Assembly: GCA_014904985.1 (NCBI GenBank)
Contig: MU128956.1
Location: 194,589-252,364 of the forward strand
From: Hydnum rufescens UP504
Taxonomy: Eukaryota > Basidiomycota > Agaricomycetes > Cantharellales > Hydnaceae
Direction of reading: 5' to 3'
Length of the DNA stretch: 57,776 bases
Shown here one piece after another: positions 44,618-55,594 of the stretch. Under the pieces are notes generated by a model. That model was not told the DNA's origin. It saw only the letters and a program-made list of their open reading frames with translations, and ran no database searches. Each line of letters begins with the position of its first letter. Position 1 is the first letter of the stretch. A program made the position numbers and the translations under genes.

Positions 44618-44822
44618 TATTGGAATGAATACATCCCGATATGGGAATAAACCCGGAACCTTCCGGAAAGATCTAAGACCGTCCAGGACCATATAGGCCC
44701 GTCTACATCCGTTATTCCCGTATATACTCAAACCCCGTAGAAACATGTATTCGTATATAAATACCGAGATTTTACTTGGTAAATCATAGTGTTGTTTTCT
44801 CTAGAAGACTTATATCTTAACA
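44618..44822 (+). repeat. Copia right LTR
   Basis: 205 bp, 200 of them identical to the left LTR. TATA box TATATAAATA at 44754-44763. Followed by the GGTTC target duplication. Confidence 0.92.
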
Positions 44823-44827
44823 GGTTC

Positions 44828-46164
44828 GAAATCGGCTATGGGGAGAGGCAATGGGAAAGGGTAATCCGAGGTGATATTGAACTGTGACCATAATCGACCC
44901 GCTTGCAAGAGCAAAGCTTGCACAATCCATCCCCGCACCCATAGCGGACCCTTCAACAAGGGAGCCCCCATGAACCCTAATTGTGCAGATCGGCCCATGC
45001 TAGTGGCAATTTCACTGAAAAGCATTAATTCTCTCACCATACGAGGGTGTTGAATTTCCTAGAGGCAGCTGCCTGAACATGCAGGATCATAAAACCCATA
45101 ATCATGCACAATGATGACAATAACATCACCATGTTTGTTGTTTGACAGGCAGGATGGGTGGGCCTGAACAATGGTTCCTATGATACACCCATTTGACACG
45201 TTAGTAAATAAGGAAAGGGACATAAAAAAGAGCAGCTGGGACCCGCTCCTTTTGCACACAAGTAAATAGAAACTTACCTTATTGCAGCCAGTATTTCCGA
45301 ACTAGAAAACTCGCGAGCAATGGTGTTCTGGAAAAGAAACAATTTCAGTGCTCTACTGTGAAGAAAAACCCTTCAGCCACAAGCGATCAATAGCAACTCT
45401 AAACAGGCCTGTTTCCAGGGAAAACTGGATGCAAGTGAGGTTTCAAAAAGCATCAGTACAACCTTGGTAGCCCAAGGTAATTAGGCAGAAGTGGGTTGTG
45501 CGCTGAGGATGAGCCAGGAGGTACATGGGAGACGGTCACTAAGAACATTGGCAATGGCCCCAATGTAAGTATAGGCATCCCGAAACTGATATATATGCAG
45601 GGTTGAAGGAGTCCCAACGGTGGTCGAACTGGCCTGGTAGGCACATTGGTATTCCAAGACCATCAGTGGTGGCGAACTGATATAGACCGGGACGCGACGG
45701 GAGGATATACGGATTTCAATCAGCAAAGATGTCATACATCCTATGATCCTGACTCACCTGCAGCACTGAAGAAACATGGCTCGTAATAGTCATTTGTATT
45801 GTTATTTGTATGGAGGCACACGTCAGGGATGATGGAGGGAGGATAGGATGCCGAGATCAATTCTAACGCTGACCATATGTCCTTCACTTACAGACGGCAG
45901 CTCATACAATTGTCGGGTTGGCTCGGTGGGCATGTGATAAAATACCAAATCAGGTGGCACAGCCGTGGACGCTACCGTCCTAGATTGCAGGGAACAAAAG
46001 TGGGGACCTAACAGGGGCGACAGTGGTGCACTGGTATCAACTCGTACATGCTCAAGATGTCTGTTGGCAAATGTGAGGCAATACGAGCCTGGGGCGCACA
46101 ATCTGGCGAGCATGTTGTTTCCTTCATTACCGTCGCTGATATGATTTCGCCTGCTGTGGTGCAT
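44828..46164 (-). CDS. Unrecognised multi-exon gene-like region, disrupted by copia
   Basis: Three minus-strand frames have protein-like composition. 46164-45823 begins MHHSRRNHISDGNEGNNMLA and continues APLSPLLGPHFCSLQSRTVA; 45735-45481 includes RRVPVYISSPPLMVLEYQCA; and 45040-44828 includes GFMGAPLLKGPLWVRGWIVQ. Between the second and third lies a hairpin intron-like module (45178-45277). The gene may have run on into 34651-34017 before copia inserted at 44822/34652. I do not recognise the protein, and exon joins other than the hairpin intron are not established. Confidence 0.35.
45178..45277 (-). repeat. Hairpin intron-like module k, in gene-like context
   Basis: Minus strand: exon end CTGCAATAAG, donor GTAAGTTTC, hairpin GCAAAAGGAGCGGG...AGCTGCTCTTTT, branch-like TTACTAACGTG, acceptor TATCATAG; 100 nt. 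It shares the AATAAG|GT junction, hairpin and ACTAACGTG/ACTAACACG words with the array modules but lacks the exon-end hairpin. Confidence 0.7.
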
Positions 46165-46527
46165 TGTCTGTAAAAAAAACCCGATCCCGCTTACGGGTCT
46201 TGTGGAGATGAGTGATTATACCCATAGTTGTCTGAGATGGGATACCAGCAAGAACAAGTACGAGCTTTAGAAAAGAACAAGCGATAAGCTGATAACGAAT
46301 AAGTCACATGATCAGATACCCCAATATAGTGTCACAGATGTCCACACATCAGAAAGCTACGGAACTGAAGAAAGACACAACTAGACCATTGCATGAAACC
46401 CCTAAACGTATCAGAAAAACAATGATAATTGTAGTCTCAGCGCTATCGGTGACACGATTTTGGGTGGAACTCAATTGATCGGAACCAAAAGCATGCTTGC
46501 CATAACCCTTCTCTTTCAGAGTTGGGG

Positions 46528-47052
46528 ATATAATTATATGATCAATTAGGTAGTAAAATAATTAGGTAATAGATTAGTAGGTAGTTATATAATATGTTCA
46601 TTAGGTAGTATTAATTATGTAATAAAATTACCTTATGGCCAAGGCTGCCATTGCACATTTTTGAAGGCAAATATGGCTATGTGTAGCTACACTGGTTCAT
46701 TCAATACTCGCCCATAGATGTAACTACACTAAATAAATCAGGTAGAAACCATGTAGCTACACTATTTGAAGCACTCTATAGGGTGTAGCTACATCACTAC
46801 CCTGAGGCACAGAACTGTAGCTCCACTAATAGTCACATTCAAAAATGTAGCAACACTACCCCTGAGCTCCCGGGGCTCCGCCCCCGGACCCCCAGTGGTG
46901 CTACACTGTAGGCTATGTAGCTACACTTATTTGTATACAAAAATCAAAATGTAGCTCCACTAAGATACACATTTAGTTCTACCTCGTTAGGTTGACATCC
47001 GCACAGGATGTAGTCAACCTAAGGAGGTTGCCGAAATGGGGGGCCTGAGGTG
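46528..47052 (-). repeat. Right 525-bp terminal inverted repeat
   Basis: This is the reverse complement of 29771-30295, with the same GTAGCTACA words in mirror order and a few substitutions and indels, for example one extra G in the ATGGGGGGCCTGAGG end. Confidence 0.85.
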
Positions 47053-47060
47053 GGGGGTTT

Positions 47061-47893
47061 GACGGGTTCCTGAAGGTCCCCCCAATGGAAATTTCCCCAT
47101 CCGAGTGCTTGGATCCAAATGTTGCTCAAGTATAAGGAGGGGAGATTCGTAAGATTTCCTTCATCCCTTCCTTACATCCCATCGAACCAAGCAGGCCAGC
47201 CCTAGCTTGCTGCAAGCGAAGGCCAAGGCAGGTGCCCCTCGGGGCTGGCCGGCACAACTGCTTGGGTCGATGGCACCGGCCTCCTGCTTGTTGCAAGCGG
47301 GAGGTTAGGGCAGGTGCCTTCGGGCTGGCCAGGCTAGGTGGGAAGGGGCCTAAACTAGCCTGGCCAGCCTAAACTTCTTTTTTCTTTTTGTACAGTTTCC
47401 TTGGCCACCCTTCCCCTTACGTCACGATCCCATGTGTCCCAAGGGGGGCCGGGGGGGGGCCGCGGAAAGAGGGGCGAGTAATCAATTGGTTGGGGAACTG
47501 CAAGCCTATCTACCTGAGGGAGAATGGAACCTAGTACCTGTTTGCTAGGCTGAAACAATAATGAATTGGTTATCTAGTTGCTGGCTTGGGATTACTTGAA
47601 AGAAAAGGAAACAATGTAAGGGGGAAGAGTGAGTAAAAGAGGTACACAGCTGTAGGTGACGGAAGGTGGTGTAGGTGTGATCTCCTCACCTTAACTGGGG
47701 GGTTGGGGGGTCTACTGCGAGACTAGTAACTCAATTAGGTGGTAAGTAGTTGGATTGAATGGAGAATAAGTAGGGCCCAGCCCAGAGCTCATAGTAAGTG
47801 AGAAATAGGTTACTAGGTCCCACTGTCAAGTGGGGGTGGATTTAGTTAGAAAATGGAGAAAATGGAGAAATTTTGTTGAATGAACCTTCTAGT
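47061..47893. other. No gene recognised; imperfect direct repeat
   Basis: Two related blocks around CTTGCTGCAAGCGAAGG (about 47207) and CTTGTTGCAAGCGGGAGG (about 47288), each followed by GGCAGGTGCC and CTGGCC words, form an imperfect ~80-bp direct repeat. A G-run (GGGGGGCCGGGGGGGGGCC-like) lies near 47442. Otherwise nothing is recognised. Confidence 0.4.
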
Positions 47894-49493
47894 TTAGTTA
47901 GCTAGAACCTCAGCTGTTTCCCCATTGTCAACAATGCCAACTGAGGGATTACAACAAGGTTTGGGAGCAAAAGTCTCCTCCATCTCCCCAACTTCACCAC
48001 CCAGATAAGGATTCCCAGTACTTGGGAGCAACTTAACTGACATCTCAGTCAAAGGGGCAGGTTCACCGTACTCACGTAATGCTTTGGCTGAATCCACCAT
48101 CCACTCAGACACAGTGCAAGCCCAAACCTCATCTTCATCAGCTTCATCAGCCCCGCCTGGTGGTGCATCGTGGCTATGAAGTTGGCACCCGGAGGGTGGG
48201 ACCTGTCTGCCAGAGCTGCCCCCTCTCCTGCATCTTCCCTGTCGTGGCAATTGGAGAGCTCCTGATCCTCTGGGGGCATCAGACCCGTCACTATCCTCAC
48301 TATCGCTGTGATCATCTCCACCACATCCACCTCCAGAGCTTGGTCCACCACATGGCCCCTTGCGAATGTGCCAAGGTTGCCAGTGCCCTAGGGCATTGAT
48401 TACTGTCTGGGGTAGGACTTGGGATAGTTCTTGGTGATAGGTGGGAATTTTGGAGGAAGCCAGACGAAGGAACATGAAAAATTGTAGCAGGCCAGTGAGG
48501 GTCATAAGTTGGAAGGAATGGAGCTTGTAGACAATGGGCTACAGGAAAAATTTTTAATCAGCTCTTGGGAGGTGTTTGCTATTAATACATACTTTTCCAT
48601 CCTCCCAGGTTCCAACACAACCACTTACTGTTGCACCCTCCGTGTAGCAGCCGAATACAAGCTGTCGGTCAAGTCCAAGAATTCTCTTTTGAAAGAGGCC
48701 AGAACTCAAGTCGTAGATGAGTTGGTTTCGGCCAGAAGCTGGTGTCAAGAAGTGTTTGCACTCTGAGGCGAAGTGAAGGACGTGGAGCGCTGTTGAGACT
48801 GCCTCCGAAAGACAAGGGCATTCCAGGCGTTGCACCAATCCCAGACCAGGGACGTGCTCCCGCAGTGTAAGAACCACAACTGCACCGGCAATCGCAGTGG
48901 GGATACTCGTTGTTGTTGATGGCACAAGGTACAGTTGAGCCTCCCTGCTGTAATGATTTGATTGCCATTAAGAGCAAGAAACAGAATGATTTGAAGGGAG
49001 AAAAACATACTACATAGATCTATCATAGGGATCATTTTTCCCTTGCCCCAAGACATAATCCACCAGTCGCTCCATCGGTTGGCGCCAGTCAGCCTCTTTA
49101 GGGTTATATATAGTTTGTCTCTCGGCAAGATGCTGCATCGAATCCCAAACGGATTGGATTGTGGGTAGGGAATCGTGAAGGGTCTCATTGTATGGGGTAT
49201 CCTTGGCTCCTTCAATATTGACGCCCCGGAGTTCTGCCAGGAAGTCCCCGTGGAGGCCAGGGTGAACGTACCCAGGTGATTTCTGGTGAAATCGTCAGGT
49301 AATGAAAAGGGAGGACGGAGCTATATCCTACGCACAATGTCAAGAAGCCACGTAGGCAACAGTCTTGAGTCAGCCAAATCAGCCAGGAACGCCTGGTCGG
49401 AGGGTTGTTTCCCTAGTGGTTCTGTTATAATTGTACCAGAGAGCCACTTTGAGAACTCGATATCGTCCGCAGCTACAGTAGAGGCGCCAGGCA
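47894..49493 (-). CDS. Hypothetical multi-exon protein
   Basis: The minus-strand ATG at about 49493 opens MPGASTVAADDIEFSKWLSG and continues to LADSRLLPTWLLDIVRR. A second exon reads SPGYVHPGLHGDFLAELRGV, TIQSVWDSMQHLAERQTIYN and MERLVDYVLGQGKNDPYD, and ends at a GTATGTTTTT donor near 49015. A third begins after CATTACAG as REAQLYLVPSTTTSIPTAIA, with AVSTALHVLHFASECKHFL and RQLVFGCYTEGATVSGCVGT. The last has LLQFFMFLRLASSKIPTYHQ, a Gly/Asp/Ser-rich low-complexity stretch, and ends EVLAN at 47894. The order and splice signals suggest a real gene. I do not recognise the family; a distant likeness to fungal-type (FunK1-like) kinase N-termini is only an impression. It lies between the composite element and dynein copy B. 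Confidence 0.45.
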
Positions 49494-49769
49494 TTTGGGG
49501 TTAGGATCTGGGTCTGGATGTATATGGAGTCTCTGGCGCCTAGCAGTGCGCCGGAGTAGGAAGCTGGTGGTTAGGGAAGAGCGCGATTGGGTCACGTGTT
49601 ATTCGTCATTCACGACTCGTTCGTCTCCCTTTTTCACTAACCCCCCTCCCTTTTGTTTCCCTTTGGTCCACAAAACAGCATGCTAATGTAATCAGGTGTC
49701 CTAGTTCTGCAATTTATGTTCCGCGGTCCGAGGCACCAGAGCCCAGACCAAATTATTATTTAACTATGC

Positions 49770-52700
49770 TATGAGTTCGTTTCCGACACCGCACATGTAC
49801 TCAATAGATGTCGTGAAGTGGTTACATGAACGCAATGGAAAGGATTACGTTGCTGGGAGAGTACGAAAATGAATGCATAAGAAACCTAACCACCCGCAGT
49901 AAGGCACACAGCCCTCATAGACACCAATTTCTCTATTTCAGCCTCAAATGGAAGATCTACAGTGAAAAGGACATCACTTTGCTCATTGTTGAAATGTACT
50001 GGGAGATTGACGGGAGACGACTTCTCGTTTCGCGCATGACCATTGGGTGCTTTGGGGTCCCCTTGCTTCACCCATCACACTTGGGACTGCCCAACTCGAA
50101 CCAATTCGTCCGAGGTCAGCTGTAATTTGCCATCGTTCCACGAAGCCCCATCTAGGACCAGGCCTGTGATCGACGAAAAAAAGAAATCAGCATTGGCAGT
50201 TGAAAATCTCGAAGAAAGAATGTACCTTCCACAACGAAGCCCGAGGGGTCTCCAGATTCCCCAAGATCCAGTTTCAGCCTGAGAGTCTCCAAAGACCACG
50301 CATTCCGCTGGGCTACTGTCTGCCGTGTCGCGGTAACGTATGCCTCTGGGAAGAACAACCCACCCAGCCAAACTTCTACACACACAAATGAGTCCAGTTG
50401 AGAGATTCGCTCCAGTTGCGCCAGGCAAGTGGAGAAGTTGGGTATCCATTGGGACACGCCCATGCTTCGAGGCACTTTGTATTGAATCCAGTGCTTTGGT
50501 GTCGTGCCTAGATATCCACATTAGGTGGTGCACCTTATGGGGGAAACCATTTGTCGTACCCTTCGTAAGGTGGCTCATCAAACTTCTCAGATGATTTGTC
50601 TTCTTCAAACCACCCTCACAGACTTTGATAACGTCCGCGAGATCCTTCCGAATTCAAGCCAGTAACTTACGCCCAACACTCGTCTCACGAGCGAATAGGC
50701 GAAGTAGAGGATCTTGGCTGTCCACAGCCCGTGCTCGGGGTGTACTGAGCGTCTGTGCATGGCAATAAAAATTTAATAATCGCGGCTGCACTACCTAGCT
50801 CTAAATGAAACAACTTACTGATGGTAACAGAGCCATCCATTCCTTAGAATGCTGTAACAGGGACTTCATCCATGCCGGTTGCTGCAATGGGGAACCCTTG
50901 TTAGTCGGCCCTGATGAAGGTGTATCGTCTTCATCGTTGGCTAACGTTCTCATCCTCTGCAACTTGTCCAGTAGTGCATTGGCTGATTTTTGGTTTGATG
51001 TTAGATTAAACAAGCTAAGCGCACAACGAGATACCTACCTTTCCATACTGCAATGACCCGTTCGGCACTGGGGGGAAGACTTAGCCAAGAGGGGGGTTCG
51101 CGGTCGGGCAGTCGGCCCACCCAACGTAAGAAATCCTCCATCTTTGTCCCTTCTGGAACTACAAGGATGCTGTCACCAGCCTTGGTGCGTGGGACGAGGT
51201 CGAAGCCAAGACTGTAGGCCTCAGGGGTGAACAGTTCATTGACAAATGAATCTAGTATCCGTTGATCGAAATCGCTATCCACGCGACCACCATATACGGA
51301 CTGCTTGACGAGGGTCCGAATTGCATCCCATGGAATGATGGCCGGGTCGACATTTGCACGTCCCTTGGCAACAGAGAGAAGCCAAATATCGATCGTTCCA
51401 AAGGCAGCCGCAAGATCCGAGTCGTTGAAGTCATATGACTGGCTCCACCCTAGGGGAGCATGGCGTAGGCGTTCTTGTACAACTGCGTGGAACCAGGCAA
51501 GGATGAAATAGAGCCGAATTTTTTCGGTAGGACCTTGCGTGAGACGCGACGATGATATACCTCGCAATGAGTCAAGGAGGTTTGCTTTGATGCCAAGCGG
51601 CAGCTCGTTCATAATGACTCGCGATTGTCGCAGAATGTTCACAGGTATGACAGGGTTAGCCTCCATCGTAACAAAAAGTCGGAAGGCATTATTTGGATTA
51701 AGGCACTGAAGTCGTTGCTCCAGTTGGCTCAGCCATGATGGTGCTAGATGAGCATTCTTGAGAAGAACCCAAGAGCCTTGGCGCGCGGCAAGAGCAATCG
51801 CAGCATCCGCCTGCGAGAATCCTTCTTGGGAGCCCATGGCGACGTAAGCGCATCGTGTGCCAGTGATCTTGATCAAGTTTTCCACTCGATAGCTTGCATC
51901 ATAGTCCGTGACGGATACCAAGCACAGCGCAGTGGATGCGTAGACCTCATCGGAAACGGTCGAACCCAGTTCATATTCCGACTCGGCGGTCATATCAGTC
52001 TCAAAAACGATGCCTGCAAATATCGCCGTCGCTTGAAGCAATCGATCTGGACGGAAACACTTCATGAGCAGGACCGTACGAAGCGCGCGGACGGCCTCTG
52101 AAAATGAAAGTACATTCAGTACGGAATCCTGCAGTGCCAACTTGCATACTGTATACTGACGGGATGGGGTTCCTTCCCAAGGCCACGGTATCTCTTGTTC
52201 GGGGGCTTCACGTAGCAAGAAGGTGATCCATTGCTGTTCGTTCTGCATCATATGCATTTTGACGGCCTTGAACACGGGATTACGAGCATACTGTTCAAGT
52301 CGTTCCTGCTGTTCGACAGATAAGAACTTCGCTCCTTGTCCGTCAGGAGAAACAGTGCCGGTCCCTGTGATCGACACGTCTCCGCTCTCGAGTAAAAATT
52401 CAAGGTCATCGGCAATAATGTCATCGTCAACTCCACGCAATTTGATTTGGGCGAGGAGAACGGCGAGCATTATGTGATCACGGTGAAGGAGAGCACGGGA
52501 TGTGCGCTTGTACACTGTAATGAAAAGATCATTCAACAGGATCTTTAAGCGATGTTGGTAATCCGACACTGTTTTGAGGTTGGGGTTATGGTGAAGGACG
52601 TAGTCGAAGATGTCGAGGAAAAAACGGAGAGAGAATTGATAGAAATGGTTAACGATATTGAGTTGCTCCAATACGAAGAACACTGAGCTGCAAGCCTGAG

Positions 52701-53861
52701 CGAGAGACAAGTACTCAGCGGCGACCCGATCTACACGGATGAGGGGATTAGTTTCTTCGACTTTCCTAGTGATCTCCGCCGCCTCCCGTTTAAGCGTTTC
52801 GAGGGCATCAATGACTTTGTCGTCGTCCAGAATATTGCCCGTGGAGTCATTCAAGGCCTGAAGCAACGACTTCTCGAGGAACCGTAATCGCAACCAGAAT
52901 TCACCTTGAACCTTGGTTAAATCGGCCCGCCTCTTGTCCGTGTCGGGTCGCTCGGCCTTGAGGACTTGATCCAAGGGACTGGCTCTGCAAGCTACTCCTG
53001 GTCATGAAGTTTACGAAAGTGACTGATGTGTGGGGAGAATTCGACGGAAGGATCGCATGTCGACAAGAATAAGGTGAACGCCGGACGGTATAGGTCAGCT
53101 TGATCCCAAGAACGTACAAGGATGGAATGGAGAAGACCAACATCTTCGGCGAAAACTGTTGAGGAAAAAAAAACGTATCAGTCGAACGCATTAAAAACTA
53201 AGACGAGAGTTTCAACCTTTGTAATACGGCGAAGCTTTCATGGCCACCAGGGAATTTAAATTCTCAGAGCATCTCATAAAGAGGTCGTCCCATCCTCTAA
53301 AGATGCGACGTGAGGTAGGGAACTAACTCGAGAACGACCCTTAGAACACACACCGAATCAATCGGCATTTATTCTGATAGTTCACTAGGTCTAGTGTGAA
53401 GCTCGTCCATGTCTCTCGCACCTAGGAACGCTCTATGAGGTATAAAATAGGGGTTCTGGTGTGTAATTACTCGCCTGCTTTAGGTATTCTTCGAGTGCCA
53501 TTTCACCCTGGGCTTGAATAATCACGTCCTTGACCACAGCCTCGTTCTTCTTGAGATCGAGGCCATAAGCATTGCCCAGCGTCATCCTATGTAACATTCG
53601 TCACCTCTAGAGACAAATTTCATGAGTGAAATGGACACTAACTGCAAGGGGTTGACCTGTCCTGAAACTTTAAGAGTCTTGAATAGCTGTCGCCAATGGC
53701 GTTCCTTGAGAGCATCGGATTTGAGTTCGGAGAGTATGGTATTGGATTTCTGGAAGGTTTTGAGGACGTCCTGAACGTATTCGAAAGCGGTATACTGGCG
53801 CATTCGATTTGGCATCTCTTTGGTGGATGTCAGAAGCGCATCGAGCCGCTGACGACTACAT
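49770..53861 (-). pseudogene. Dynein heavy chain copy B, internally deleted
   Basis: This copy keeps the dynein C-terminus (last exon ending near 49886), the AAA6/C-terminal exon in one clean frame (52974-51001) and part of AAA5. At about 53082 the sequence jumps from the AAA5-coding part (equivalent to 9479) to the linker region (equivalent to 16329). AAA1-AAA4 and the stalk, about 6.85 kb, are thus lost. It ends at 53861 (equivalent to 17098). An in-frame TGA at 50654-50656 replaces the CAA of LLAQIRKD. It can make no motor. Its clean C-terminal exon is the better template for reading the tandem-duplicated part of copy A. Confidence 0.9.
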
Positions 53862-54459
53862 GTGCACGTGATGCAGCCGACCGCCCCACGGATTTCGGAA
53901 GCGATCACCCCTAGCATTTTTGACTTGGATGGTCCAATGAATTAGTGGATCGCTGCTACTGACATGGGGACCAGCTCTGGGGAATAGAACTGAGCGTGAT
54001 ATCAAGCTGCATGGAGGCTTTAGAAAAGCTTACTACTGTTGTTTTGTGGGGGGAAGACAGAGCAGTCAGAGGGAGATAAAAGGCAATTAGTGCCCAGCAT
54101 GGTTCTTCTATATGGACCATCTCTTCTCTGTAGATCGGTACGACTTTGAATGGCCTGTTTGGATTAGGCCAAACCATTCACTTTATTGGGCACCACCTTT
54201 GACCAAAATGACACCGTGTGCAATTCTATTCTGTCGTCTCGTGGGCGATGTTTCCCAGCCCTGTAAGTGTTGGAGTACAGCCGGATACGGTAAGCTCGGC
54301 CACGAGGCCTGGGGAATGTACCATCTTGGACTTACCTCATGCATTGAATTTCAGGTTACCCCTATTTCGGCGTTTACCCCTATTTTTGGCAGTTGCCCCG
54401 TACCTCCGGCCACTTATTCCATTCCATGTCCGCCTCCCTGTTTAGGCATGCGTGTTCTG
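53862..54459. repeat. Segmentally duplicated intergenic DNA, copy B
   Basis: Counterpart of about 19876-20590. It shares GTGCACGTGATGCAG, GGACCAGCTCTGGGGAATAG and CACTTTATTGGGCACCACCT with copy A, plus a short insertion. No gene is recognised. Confidence 0.75.
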
Positions 54460-54560
54460 TGTTGAAAGACGTGGGCGGCGGGTGCCGAATTCATTACATA
54501 ATACGTATGTACAGTAGTCAAGTACCGATCGGAATCGGCTGCAGACCCAATCCGCTGACA
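54460..54560. repeat. TRIM-like element left terminal repeat
   Basis: 101 bp, TG...CA ends, identical to 55595-55695. Confidence 0.88.
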
Positions 54561-55594
54561 CTCCCACTCGCAGCGATAACGATCGGGCGGGGGTGTACCA
54601 AATAGGACAGGGGAAGGGGGGGGGAACAAGATCAAAGGATAGAATAAAAGGGGGGGGGGTTGGACACAACTGGTCTAAATTAGGAGGTGAGGAGAAAAGG
54701 ATATGCTCCCACTGAAGCAGAAATGAGTCGAAGGAATGAAAATGAAATTTGCTCCCACTTGAGCAAGAAGACAGAAAAGGCAAGCAGTAACTCCCACTGG
54801 AGCAAATGAGTTTGCATGAGCGAGACAAAAAGATGAACAGGTAAAAGGAAAAAGGCAGCAAGATTAAGAATTATACTCCCACTCAAGTAAAGACTCGAGT
54901 ACCATAGATTAATAAATCCCCAACAGTAGCGGGTACCACGAGCCGAGCCCAAACACCCTCGCGCGAACCGGAAGAACGACGGTAGATGTCTTGATGATGT
55001 CGTGTGCCGCGAGCCGGATATCAAATCCCCTGCGCGCACCCCCGATCGACGAGCCGGATCCATGGCAATCCCCTCGCCTGGGCACCACCTCCATCCCACC
55101 CAAAAGACCCTATAGTAGGTCACCCAAGAGTCGCGAGCCAAGTCCGGAGACTTCCTCACACACGTCTCAAAATAGTGTTCTGGGTCCAGGGCCAGAGCCA
55201 CCCAAACACCCAACTAAATACTCCACCTCACCAACACGGCACAACGGCAATAGAAAATTCCCCGAAAAGACACGGGTACGACGGTCGCGGTAGACACGGG
55301 ATACGGGTTCACGAGCACGGGTAAGGTTGCCAGTAGAGGTTTCCCCAAAGAACAGGTACTCCCAGGTATAGGCAGGGGTGCCCCCAGATGGACCACAGAA
55401 TAGTCGCGCAGTTTAGACACGGAAAAGGAACGAACGACGGGTTTTTGGACACGGTATTGATGTCGTGGACTACGGCACACTTCGTCCAGACGGTCACGGG
55501 CTTAGTCACGTAGAAAACGCTCGATTGATTCACGGAGCTGGCAGACTTGCACAGTTGACGGTATAGCCCTCAGGAAATGGATGGGCCCATAACC

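Larger units (their letters stand above)
34652..44822 (+). mobile_element. Ty1/copia LTR retrotransposon, inactivated and split
   Basis: Paired 205-bp LTRs are flanked by the 5-bp duplication GGTTC (34647-34651 and 44823-44827). Coding order gag, protease, integrase, reverse transcriptase, RNase H is the Ty1/copia order. The reverse transcriptase is split by foreign DNA from about 38024 to 43756. Several in-frame stops and shifts are present. A purine tract (GAGGGGGAG, 44609-44617) precedes the right LTR, as expected for a polypurine tract. CGTTATCAGCACCA follows the left LTR where a primer binding site would lie. Confidence 0.92.
29771..47052. mobile_element. 17.3-kb composite element with 525-bp TIRs and 8-bp target duplication
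   Basis: The outer ends CACCTCAGG and CCTGAGGTG are flanked by the identical octamer GGGGGTTT (29763-29770 and 47053-47060). The inverted arms run 29771-30295 and 46528-47052 (525 bp each) with high identity. The interior is the palindrome, unassigned DNA, the copia element and its nested insertion. No transposase typical of elements with 8-bp duplications (hAT, KDZ/Zisupton and others) was recognised, so it is a non-autonomous or gutted element enlarged by later insertions. The superfamily is not resolved. Confidence 0.8.

Noticed and set aside
29771..47052. A Starship or giant captain-led mobile element
   Set aside because: No tyrosine recombinase (captain) frame was seen at either end, and the 525-bp inverted ends with an 8-bp duplication indicate a TIR DNA transposon.
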